From Otatea glauca (Eukaryota; Streptophyta; Magnoliopsida; Poales; Poaceae), in assembly GCA_036346275.1 (NCBI GenBank), contig CM070725.1, positions 19,582,216-19,646,215 on the forward strand: DNA of 64,000 nucleotides, read 5' to 3'. A program made the position numbers and the translations under genes. The notes under the pieces were generated by a model that did not search any database, was not told where the DNA came from, and saw only the letters and a list, made by a program, of their open reading frames with translations. Positions 1-9,772 of this stretch are shown here, one piece after another; position 1 is the stretch's first letter, and the number at the start of each line of letters is the position of its first letter.

Positions 1-894
1 TAAAAGAATAGCATTTAGAAGGAGGGGAGGCAAATCCAAATTGCATAAATGTAAATTGCAAGAATGTAAGTGCTGAATTTAATTGCGGAATTTAAGTGCA
101 TAATGTAAATTGCGTAATTTAAATGCGTAATATAAATGCACAAAGAAAAGAAATGATTTGAGAAAACATTTCATTTCTGGAAGGAGAGGATACAAAGCCT
201 CACATTCATGTAGGCAAATCTCAAAGGAGCATCAAAAACCTCAAATCCTTCAAGGGGAGGAGGCTACCCCTCCACCCCTATTTATACTACTCTTGGGCCA
301 CCTACCACCCTTGGATGGGTGCCTCAACCCAAGAGCACTCATCTAAGGGCTAGGATTAACCCACACTCATAGCCATGCAAGGGCTAACCCAAAACCCACA
401 CACATACCGGGTTTTCTTGCACGGTTTTCAAAGCATACTACCTAGACCCGCTAACCTATCAACTAGACCTCAATCCGACGGCCCTCATTGATCCACGCGG
501 CATCTAGCTAGTATCATCTCCTTTCCTTGTCTTCTTGACTTGCCCGAACTCCGTCTCCGATCATCTTCCGATGATCTCCCAACCGTCTGGACCTCCGACA
601 CTCCTCGCCTAGTCCCGGTCATCCTTCGCCTCACCATGACCTAGCACCGTCGTCCTGCAACCATCAAAAACAAGGAAAAACCTTTCTCATAGCAATGCCC
701 ACAATGATAAGCAATAAACCATCCAACTCATCACTACCGCGCCCATACAGCCGGTACTACCACTCCTGGCAGAGACAACTCAAATTGCTTCATTTTGAAA
801 ATCAATCCAAATCAAACTCAAACTTGAGCACACCTTGCTCAAATAAAGTCAAATACTCATCACAAACATGGATGGACCTCCACATGGTCCTTCA
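1..894 (-). mobile_element. Copia LTR (family A), left-truncated by the window
   Basis: This is the right part, in window coordinates, of a long LTR that recurs at 1037, 2823, 6217 and 16677. It ends in CATGGTCCTTCA at 894 and is followed at once by the reverse complement of a polypurine tract (TCAAGGGGGAGAT on the minus strand). It is therefore the 3' LTR of a minus-strand element. Shared landmarks with the other copies are the GGAGGGGAGGCAAATCC block near 22, the TATA box at 279-286 and the GGATGGACCTCCACATGG block near 870. Confidence 0.75.
279..286 (-). promoter_or_regulatory. LTR TATA box
   Basis: TATAAATA on the minus strand, in the same relative place as in the other family A LTRs, where it also points toward the gag side. 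This is the likely core promoter of the LTR. Confidence 0.5.
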
Positions 895-907
895 ATCTCC
901 CCCTTGA
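895..907 (-). other. Polypurine tract of minus-strand Copia
   Basis: TCAAGGGGGAGAT read on the minus strand, directly abutting the TG end of the LTR at 894. Position and composition fit the plus-strand primer of an LTR retrotransposon. About 130 bases of internal 3' domain follow before sequence with LTR similarity returns. Confidence 0.65.
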
Positions 908-1036
908 TGTGTATATTGACAAACAACACAAAAGGCATAAATTTGAGTTTGAATGAGAGAAGAAGAAAGCAATTTGATTGCAAAGCCAAACTTGGTCATC
1001 CACCGCCTGGACCTCCAACGCTCCTCGCCTAGTGGT

Positions 1037-2345
1037 GTGTTTTCTTGTCTTTGATGGTCGTAGGACGATGATGCTAGGTCATGGTGAGGCGGAGGATGAC
1101 CGAGACTAGGTGAGGTGTGCCGGAGATCCAGATGGTTGAGTATCAAAGGAAGATAATCGGAGACGGAGTCATTGCGAGCCGAGAAGACAAGGAATGGTTG
1201 AGATGCTAACTTGGAGCTACTCAGATCAAGGAGGTTCGTTGGATCGTGGTCTAGGTGATAGAGTAGCGGGTCTAGTTAGTATGCTTTGAAATGTGTGCAA
1301 AAACCCGGTATGTTTGTTGCGTTTCGGGTTAGCCCATGTATGGTTGTGTGACTGAGTCAATCCTAGCCCTTGAGATGATACTTAGGGTTGAAGAAACTCA
1401 TCTAAGGGTGGAGGATGGCTCAAGAGTAGTATAAATAGAGGGGTAGGGGTAGCCCTCCCCTCTTTGAAGGTTTTAGAGGTTTTGTGCTCCTTTGAGCTTT
1501 GCCCACCTTGTTGTGAAGCTTTGTAAACCTCCCTTCCAGAAATACAAATCATTCTCTTATTCTTGAATTTACTTTATGCATTTACTTTATGTCTTCAATT
1601 CAACACTTAAATTCCGCAATTTACATTCTTGTAATTTACTTTCCGCACATTTGGATTTGCCTCCCCTCCTTCTAAATACTTGTGGATTTTGTGCCGAGGA
1701 TGTATGATTGATGGATGAGTCTTCTTCAAACCATATCCCAATTATCTAGGCAACTCTTGTGTTCTTTCTTGCAAGAAACTAGTCTTTTGCTTCTTCAAGG
1801 ATCATTCTTGATAGATTGGGTTTTTGTTATTGTTGACTTGTGTTCTTGCTTGCCTTGACGTGTGGGATGTCATCCAAGATCATCTTGATCATCAAAACCC
1901 CACGAGCAAGTCCATGATCAAATTTTTGGGTTTTTGCTGCAAACTTGGTGCATTCTTCCTTCGATTCAAAAAAGGTCGGAACTTTGCCTTCAATCCCATG
2001 GATTGAAGGTTGGAATAAGTTCCTGACCTCCATATGAAGGTGCATGCCAAGTTTCATGAGTTTTGGCCAACCGATCAAAAGTTGCATCATTTTTGCTTTT
2101 GGAGTTCATGCTTATTTTTCTGCTATTCTTGAGCCCGGTCATACCACCCCTGGTGCGATCATACTGGCCTCCGGTGCTACCGAACCCCCTGTGGTAGCAC
2201 CGGCCATAGAGGGAAAATTCCTCCCTCTCATTTGCTTATTTTGATTGTTTCGTCTGAGGGCTTATTTGGATCATTTTGAGTGGGGAAAAATTTTATTTGG
2301 GATCATTCAACCCCTCCCCCCTCTGATCGCCATCTCGGTCCTTCA
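1037..2345 (+). mobile_element. Family A LTR fragment in inverted orientation
   Basis: This segment is the reverse complement of the LTR at 1-894 and extends further, to the conserved end CCATCTCGGTCCTTCA at 2345. The block at 1612-1676 is the reverse complement of about 10-70, so 1-1680 is a large imperfect inverted repeat with a spacer of some 350 bases. Its left end is not a clean LTR terminus: 1003-1035 is a short piece in the other orientation. The copy abuts Gypsy coding sequence at 2346. Confidence 0.65.
1430..1437 (+). promoter_or_regulatory. LTR TATA box
   Basis: TATAAATA in the inverted family A LTR, equivalent to 279-286 of the other copy. Confidence 0.45.
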
Positions 2346-2822
2346 ACTCTGTCAGATCTCAATATGAGAGAACATCGATGGTTGGAGTTGTTAAAGGATT
2401 GTGATGTGGGAATTCACTATCATCCCAGAAAGGCCAATGTTATAGCTTATGCCTTGAGTTGTAAGAACTACAGTGTCAATATGCTAGTTTAAGAGAGCCA
2501 GCCGAAGTTGCATGAGGAGTTTTAGAAGCTAAAGTTGGGAGTGGTTACAGAAGGATTCCTAGCTACCCTGGAGGTAAAACTGACTTTAGAGGATTAGATC
2601 TGTGAGGCTTAGAATGAGGATGCCGAGATGAATGGCATTAAGTCAAAAATGGAGGAAGACAAAGATAAAGATTACTCCTCAGATGATCAAGGTACCCTGG
2701 GGATCAAAGATTGAAAGTAAAAAGGAAAGAATCAAAGGCTAGTTGGTTTGTTACAGCCACTAAAAATTCCTGAATGGAATTAAGAGGAAATTGGACTGGA
2801 TTTTATTACTGGTTTTCCCATG

Positions 2823-4956
2823 TGAAAGATCGAAAAAGGCGACTAGAGGGGGGGTGAATAGGAGCCAAATAAAATTTTCGAATAAACTCTCCCCCTAAAA
2901 TTCAAACCACCAAAAGACCAGAAAGAAAGCAAGACTGGTCGGGTATTTCAGTCGGATGAACAAGACCCCGACCTCTGAGGTTGGATGAGCAGTACTCTCG
3001 ACACGAAGTGTTGGATGAACAGTACTCCGGCTGAAGTGGTCGGATGAAGCGAGACTCGGGTGAAGCAGTACTTCGACCGGATGAGCGAAGACTCACCTCG
3101 GAGGTCGGGTGAGCGACTCGGTGAATAGAAAAATCAGCACGATCTCAAAAGCAAATCGATGTAACTTTTGATCGGTGATCCAAAACAGTGAAAATTGGTG
3201 TGCACCTCCCAAAGGATGTCAGGAACCTATTTCAATCAACAATCGAAGGAATTAATACCAAGGTTCCGTCCTTTTCAGTTTAACAAATGCAACACCAAAA
3301 ACAGAGTCACGAACACAGACTTCACCCGTAACTTGCTGGTGGGAGTTGATAGTCAGAATATCCTTGGATGACTCTCCACAAGTCACAGCAAGTAAGTACA
3401 CGAAGAAACAACCCTTCAAACAAATAGAAACACCATCTGAAAACTAGGCACAGAAATTGGTTTCTTGCAAAACTGAATAGAAGAGGTTGTAGATTGCCTA
3501 GATGATTGGGATATGATCTATAGGAGATTCATCCAGCAATCTTTCATCCTTGGCAACAAGAACCAGAAGCCAATCAAGACTAAATAACTGCAAGTCACAC
3601 GTTTACGCACTTTAAGAACACACAGATTTACAACTTGCAACAAGAACGTAAGGATTGCCTAAAAGATTGAAAGCACCGAATCCAGAGAAGAGTTCATCAA
3701 TCATGAATTTCAACAAAGACTCAATAGCATGTAGAAGGAGATGAGGCAAATCCAAATTACGTAAAGTAAATCGCAAGAAGGTAAATGCGGAATTTATATA
3801 ACAGAATTCAAGTGCGTAATGTAAATACGTAAGAGAAATGAAACAAGAATATAAATGAAGAACATTTCATTTCTGGAAGGGAGGTTTACAAAGCCTCACA
3901 ACAAAGTGGGCAAAGCTCAAATGAGCGAAGAAAACCTCGAACATTCAAAGAGGGAGGCTGCCCTACCCTCTATTTATAGTGACTGGGATCAATTCCCACC
4001 TTTGGATGTCTGCTTCAATCCTAAGCCAACATCCAAGAGCCAGATTTGATCCTTACACCGTCACTCTCAACAACTCTCAACTACTCACGTACACTTTCCT
4101 CACTGCTCACCCCAAGGAGACACCCTCTCCTGTCTATTCATAGCAGGCTTGGAACACCTACCACCCTTGGATGAGCCTCTAAACCCTAGAGCACTCCATC
4201 AAGGGCTGAGATTTTACCCACTCACAAAGCTATGCATGGGCTCACCCGAAACCCAACAACACAACGGGTTTTGCATGCTTTTCAACTCACACTAACTTGA
4301 CCCGCTACTCTATCTTCCTGACCGTGATCCAATGGTCCTCCTAGATCAGAGCGGCTCCAAGTTAGCATCTCATCCATTCCTTTGTCTTCTCGGCTTGCAG
4401 CTACTCCCTGGCCTCAGTCATCTTTGGCGACACCTTGATCATCTGGACCTCAGCTCTCCCAGCCTAGTCCTGATCCCCTTCGCCTCACCATGACCTAGCT
4501 CCAAAGTCCTGCAACCATCATAGACAAGGAAACCACATCACATAGCAAGGTCCAACAACACATATCCATCTCAACAGAAAGATATACACTACGCTGACCA
4601 GCATAACCCCGACCACACGTGGTCTGACCACTGGTCTCCATCCCGACCAACCATGGTCTGACCACTGGTCTCCATCCCGACCAACCATGGTCTGACCACT
4701 GGTCTCCATCCCGACCACTCAAGGTCGGACGACCCAACCACTCGGGGTTGGACAACTGGTCTCTGACCAGCCAAAGCCCCGACCACTCAGGTCGGACGAC
4801 CCAACCACTCGGGGTCGGACGACTGGTCTCCAACCAGTAACTCAAATTGCTCTAGCTCGAAAAACAATCCAAATCAAACTCAAACTTGAGCACACCTTGC
4901 TCAAATAAAGTCAAATACTCATCACAAACATGGATGGACCTCCACATGGTCCTTCA
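2823..4956 (-). mobile_element. Solo LTR, family A, in Gypsy integrase (TSD CCATG)
   Basis: It starts TGAAAGATCG and ends GGTCCTTCA, with a perfect 5-bp duplication CCATG at 2818-2822 and 4957-4961. Removing it rejoins the integrase reading GFP-M. No internal domain is present, so this is a recombined solo LTR. At 2134 bp it is longer than the 1.6-kb relatives, partly because of a minisatellite at 4605-4840 and internal rearrangement around 4040-4150. The orientation assigned follows the TATA box (CTATTTATAG on the plus strand near 3970) and the copy at 16677. Confidence 0.85.
4605..4840. repeat. 34-bp minisatellite inside solo LTR
   Basis: GGTCTGACCACTGGTCTCC... repeats start at 4621, 4655 and 4689 with a 34-base period. 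They continue as shorter degenerate units built on CCGACCACTC and GGTCGGACGACCCAACCAC. It is absent from the other family A LTRs here. Confidence 0.75.
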
Positions 4957-6216
4957 CCATGATTCAGCCTGGTTAAGATTCTATTTGGGTCATAGTTGTT
5001 CATTTGACAAAAGTTGCCTACTTCATACCGGTTAAGATTACTTATACTAGAGATCGCTTGATAAAGTTGTATATGTCAACGATTGTTTGTTGCAAGGAGT
5101 GCCAAAGAAAATAGTATCAGATAGAGGTTCTCAGTTTACGTTGAGGTTCTAAAATAAGTTGCATGTAACCATGGGACCTTGATTGAATTTCAGTGTTGCG
5201 TATTATCCCTAAGTAGATGGTCTAACTGAAAGTGTAAATCATATTTTAAAGGATATGTTAAGAGCTTATGCTCAAGCTCACACCACTACTTGGGATAAGA
5301 GTTTGCTCTATGTAGAATTTAGTTACGACAACAGTTATCAAGCTAGTTTACAAATGTCATTGTTTGAACCATTCTATGGCCATCCATGTCGTACTTCGTT
5401 GAACTAGATGAGATAGGAGAGAGACTTGTCTTTGAGCCAGAGATTCTCAAGGAAGCAAAGGATCATATTGCAATGAACAGAGAAAGCTTGAAGGTAGCTC
5501 AGTCAAGGCAAAAGAGCTATGCTGATAATCATCGTCTTGAGTTGTGCTTTGAGCCAGACAATTTTGTTTATCTCAAGGTCACTCTTCTCAAAGAAGTCAG
5601 AAGGTTTCATGCCAAGGGAAAGCTTGTCCCAAGATTTGTTGATCCATTCAAAATCTTGAAGCACGTAGGAGAAGTTGCCTATCAATTAGAGTTACCTCAG
5701 TCTTTGGCAGAAGTACATGATGTATTTCATGTCTCCCAGCTCAAGAAGTGACTTCGAGTGCTAATGGAGCAGACACTTCTTGAAGGAGCAACCGATCAAG
5801 ATTTTGGATGTAACTAATCGTTAGACCAGGAGCAAGTTAGTTTATTTCTGTAGAGTGCAGTGAAGCAATCGATCTAAGAGCGAAGTGATGTGAGAGCGTG
5901 AAGACGATATGAAGTTTGAGTTTCCCAGCATATTTCTCTAGCCTAAAATTTGCCACTTTGAAAATCTTTTTGTGCAGTTTATCCCACTTGAAATTTTCGC
6001 CATTTTATTTGTTAATTAAAGTTTAATATTGAAATTTCATAACATAAAAATGATTTAATATGATTAATGCTCAAGTGAACAATTGTGAAAATTATTTTAT
6101 TTGGATTCCTTGTGCTTGGAAGTATTTCACAAATTTTTCTAGGAAATTCTCAAGTGCATTCGCTATTTTATTTGAGCTCTTTTGCATTTTCTGCATTTTT
6201 AAGAAACTAAATAAAA

Positions 6217-7837
6217 TGAAGGATCGAGATGGCGATCAAAGGGGGGTGAATGATTGTAAAAATAAAATCTTCCCACTCAAAACAATCCAGCCAACATCCT
6301 AACATAAAAAAGATGAAGCGAAGAAAGCAAAAATCCCAAAATTCTCAGCAGTGGCCAACACTACCACAAACTTGGCACTACTGGGGTACTATAGCGATAG
6401 TGCCGCCCGATGAACCGTAATTTCAGCCCGAGTTGAAAAGGAAAATTTGAGAAATCTTTTGATCGGCTAATCCAAACTCAATGAAAATTTGTGGACACCT
6501 TCCTAAGGATGTCAGGAACCTATTCCAACAGTCGATTGCAAGAATCAATGTCAAAGTTCTGACCTTTTTCAAATTTATGGAAGTGTGTTCAAGAATGGGT
6601 TCAAAATCAAAAAACTTGGCTCTCAGCTAGCTCGTGGGTTCTTAATGATCAAGATGATCCTAGATGCCTTCCCACATGTCATAGCAAGTTAGAACACAAG
6701 ACAAAACTCTCAAAAACCCAATCTTCCAAGATTGATCCTCTCAAGAACAAAACTCGGTTTCTTGCAAAAAAAACACAAGATTTGCCTAGATGATTGGGAT
6801 ATAGTCTGAAGAAGACTCACCCATCAATCATACATCTTCAGCAAAATATCCAAAAGCATTTAGAAGGAGGGGAGGCAAATCCAACTTGCATGAATGTAAA
6901 TTGTGGAATTTAAAAACATAATGTAAATGCGATGAGTAAATTCAGAATTTAGAGGAACTTAGATTTTCATTTCTGGAAGGGAGGTTTACAAAGCCTCACA
7001 AACAAGTGGGCAAAGCTCAAAGGAGCACAAAAACCTCAAAACCTTCAAGAGGAGGAAGGCCACCCCTCCCCCTCTATTTATACTACTCTTGGGCCACCTA
7101 CCACCCTTAGATGAGCCTCTAAACCCTAGAGAACTCCATCAAGGGCTAGGATTGACTCACCCACACAGCCATGCAAGGGATAACCCACCAACAAACTGGG
7201 TTTTCTTGCACGGTTTTCAAAGCACACTATCTAGACCCGCTATCCTATCAACTAGACCGCGATCCGACAGCCCTCATCGATCCAAGCAGCTTTTAGCTAG
7301 CATCTCATCTGTTCCTTGTCTTCTTTAGCTTGCACCGACTCTGTCTTCGATCATCTTCCAGCGATCCTCGACCGTCTGGACATCTGGCACACCTCGCCTA
7401 TTCCCGGTCATCCTCCGCCTCACCATGACCTAGCACCGTTGTCCTGCAACCATCAAAAACAAGGAAACACATCACATAGCATTGCCCACAATTTTAAAAT
7501 TTAAATCTCAAAAATTTCGCTTGATGTCCGACACTACCGCTTCCTGGGGCTGGTAGTGCCGCTTTTGCCGGTACTACGGCTCCCTAGAGGCCGGTAGTGC
7601 TGCTCCCCTGAAATCCACCCGAGAACGCTCTCTGGAAAATAACTACCGCCCTCTAGGGCCGGTAGTGCCGCTTTTGCTAGCACTACCGCTCCTTGAGGCC
7701 GGTAGTGCCGCTCCTGGCAAACACGATTCAAATTGCTTCATTTTTAAAATCCAATTCAAATCAAACTCAAGCACTTCATGCTAAAACATAGTCAATTACT
7801 CATCAATATCAAGGATAGACCTCCACATGGCCTTTCA
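6217..7837 (-). mobile_element. Solo LTR, family A (TSD TAAAA)
   Basis: Starts TGAAGGATCGAGATGGCG and ends CATGGCCTTTCA. A perfect TAAAA duplication flanks it at 6212-6216 and 7838-7842. It is 1621 bp long, with no internal domain, and sits inside the Gypsy LTR. The TATA-like CTATTTATAC (plus strand near 7073) marks minus-strand promoter polarity. Confidence 0.85.
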
Positions 7838-8067
7838 TAAAAATATTGGAAATTTTCTCGGGCCAAAACCTAGCCCAGTCAGTCCATTTCCACTCATCCC
7901 ATTCGCGACATGCTAGCCTGCATCATGCCACGGCTTGGCCCACCACGCACATCGCATTGTGTCGATGACAGAGCGCTGTTCTTCGTCTTCGCCGAGGACT
8001 TTGAGTCTGTGTCATGCGTGCCACTGACTGCATTATGTATTCAATGCTACACGCACAATGACACCGC

Positions 8068-8073
8068 TATAAA
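8068..8073 (+). promoter_or_regulatory. Gypsy LTR TATA box
   Basis: TATAAA in ACACCGCTATAAAGGGAGCA, inside the GC-richer part of the Gypsy LTR. The inverted LTR copy has its TATAAA at the equivalent place (12033-12038). Confidence 0.5.
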
Positions 8074-8744
8074 GGGAGCACCATAGTCGCCTTGTTCTCC
8101 TCATCCAAAGCTCTAAACCTAGTTGCCAAGATCCATCAATGTTGCACAATATTTCAAGGTTTTTCATGAGTGCCACTGCTAAGCTTCTCGTCAAATTCTG
8201 CCACCGTCGGTCAATCCTTGTCATCTTGGTCTTCACCTATAGGTAGTCCATGTTGTGTTCTACCTAATGCGCACTCTCTCATCGTCGGAGAGTTGTTGGA
8301 GGTCATTGTCATCATGGAGGTTGTCACCATTGACACTCAAGCCACTCACCGCTCGTTGCTGGCCATTAATCACCGCAACATTCATGTCACCATGTTCGCC
8401 TTGTCGAGATCTACCTGCTGATAAGACTCGTGGTCCAGAGGAGGTGTGAGCGAAGCTTCACTGTTCACTAGAGTTCTCCGCCACGTTTCCATTGCCATAC
8501 CTTCACCCAAGGTGACCTTTGGTCCCCATACCGGTGTGTGTCGAGTTCGCACTATTGTCCACATCAACTTGTTCTACTTTGCGTTCACAGAAACCCCATC
8601 ATTCATCGAAATAGCACCGCCATCTGCCATCGTCTTCCCAGACGAGGTCAGCCGATGTGGCAACCACATCATAGCCACGTGTGTGCCACATAGATGCCAA
8701 CCCAACGCCACTGTAAGTTCAAGCTCCATTGGTTTTGATGATTG

Positions 8745-9115
8745 GTTTAATATTAATGTTTAATCATTGTTTAATGACAAATCTAATCATTATGAGACTA
8801 ACATGTTTAATTGAGCCTTATTCTTATTAGTCTCATATTTGGATGGAAAATGGAAAACCTAAGGTATGCACTTGTATTCACTCTATTGACTTAATGCATA
8901 ATTAGGATTCAAGTCAAAGTATGAACTCTTCCATTGCTTTAGTTCAAATAGGTGCATTATGTTCCTAATTCATATACTACATGAATGCACACATCTAGGG
9001 GGAGTTTATAATTTAACTTGTTGTTTCAATAGTATTGATCCATGTCTTATTGCTAAATAACATATAAAGGATCAAGACTTTGAAACAATCATTTGAGTAT
9101 ATGAAACTTGTGTAG
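8745..9115. other. AT-rich stretch without recognisable gene
   Basis: Low-complexity AT-rich DNA between the Gypsy LTR and the minus-strand ORF at 9116. The left boundary of the minus-strand Gypsy insertion must lie about here, but I could not fix it. No credible ORF was seen. Confidence 0.4.
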
Positions 9116-9565
9116 TTATATATATACTCTGGCCACATGAACATAGGCATTGTCTTGTGCCTTGATGAGGGCTACCATGTAGACCACATTGGTATCATCC
9201 TCTTCATCAGCAATCCTGAACCAACTGAACGGCTCGTCCTCCTCACGAGCAGAAAAGCAACGATAGGTTGTATGTTGAAGCTCATGGCGGAAGATGTACC
9301 CAAGACGAGCAATCGCCTCCCTAGCAGCCTCTTGGCATCCTAGCTTGTATATCTGTCTATTCATAATAAAGTGATAAGGTCTATCTCCCCTCAAGTGGCT
9401 CTTGGAGAAGATGGTGACCTTGACCCTCCAAAACTCACGACCATCCTCCTCGACCGTGATCCCATGGTACTCTGGGCGATGAACATGTCCAAGCTCCTGA
9501 AGCATGAACCACAGCTGCTCACAGAATCCACCGTCCTTCTCAGCGCAAGAGTTGATGAATGACAT
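9116..9565 (-). CDS. 149-aa ORF downstream of a Gypsy primer-binding site, function unknown
   Basis: An open frame of 149 codons on the minus strand, starting at ATG 9565-9563. It lies about 190 bases downstream, in element orientation, of the primer-binding site at 9756-9768, so it occupies the position where an extra ORF or gag would be expected. The protein is charged, with HRPEYHGITVEEDGREFWRV, FSKSHLRGDRPYHF, an alpha-helical QEAAREAIARLGYIFRHEL and an acidic patch EEDEPFSWFRIADEEDD. There is no zinc knuckle or capsid motif that I recognise. The frame has no breaks, unlike the surrounding retroelement coding sequence. It may be a retroelement accessory ORF or a captured fragment. The function is not assigned. 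Confidence 0.45.
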   Translation of the reverse strand: MSFINSCAEKDGGFCEQLWFMLQELGHVHRPEYHGITVEEDGREFWRVKVTIFSKSHLRGDRPYHFIMNRQIYKLGCQEAAREAIARLGYIFRHELQHTTYRCFSAREEDEPFSWFRIADEEDDTNVVYMVALIKAQDNAYVHVARVYI

Positions 9566-9755
9566 CTATAAATTTTGGAGTAAGAGAAAGAAAAAATCAG
9601 CAAAATGATTTTTAAAAAAAGAAAAAGAAAACAAAAGCAAGAGACTAAGAATGGTAATGTAGTAGCAAATAAACTTATAATTTTTATAAATACTTATTTT
9701 TAATATAGTCCTTAAGGCTTGCCATTCTAACTAGATTGCAACATACAGTCGATAT

Positions 9756-9768
9756 GGCTCTCATACCA
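9756..9768 (-). other. Primer-binding site, initiator Met tRNA type
   Basis: TGGTATGAGAGCC on the minus strand, one base different from the usual TGGTATCAGAGCC. It is four bases inside the LTR end at 9773 and marks 9773 onward as the 5' LTR of a minus-strand Gypsy element. Confidence 0.65.
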
Positions 9769-9772
9769 CCTC

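Larger units (their letters stand above)
2346..5751 (+). pseudogene. Ty3/Gypsy pol remnant: RNase H end and integrase
   Basis: Broken polyprotein of a plus-strand Gypsy retrotransposon. 2350-2489 encodes the end of RNase H (SDLNMREHRWLELLKDCD, then HYHPRKANVIAYALS). Family members normally have VVADALS there, so the catalytic Asp is Tyr. 2500-2822 is frame-shifted and stop-ridden, and ends with LDFITGFP of the integrase core. The core resumes after the inserted solo LTR at 4957 and contains several stops. 5420-5751 is an open integrase C-terminal region with RQKSYADNHR, FEPDNFVYLKV, GKLVPRFVDPF and DVFHVSQLKK, ending in TGA. Upstream RT and gag are not in the window. The remnant is continuous with the Gypsy LTR that starts near 5889. 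It is not functional. Confidence 0.8.

Noticed and set aside
4605..4840. CRISPR or centromeric satellite
   Set aside because: Three 34-base direct repeats without spacers inside a solo LTR: a local minisatellite.
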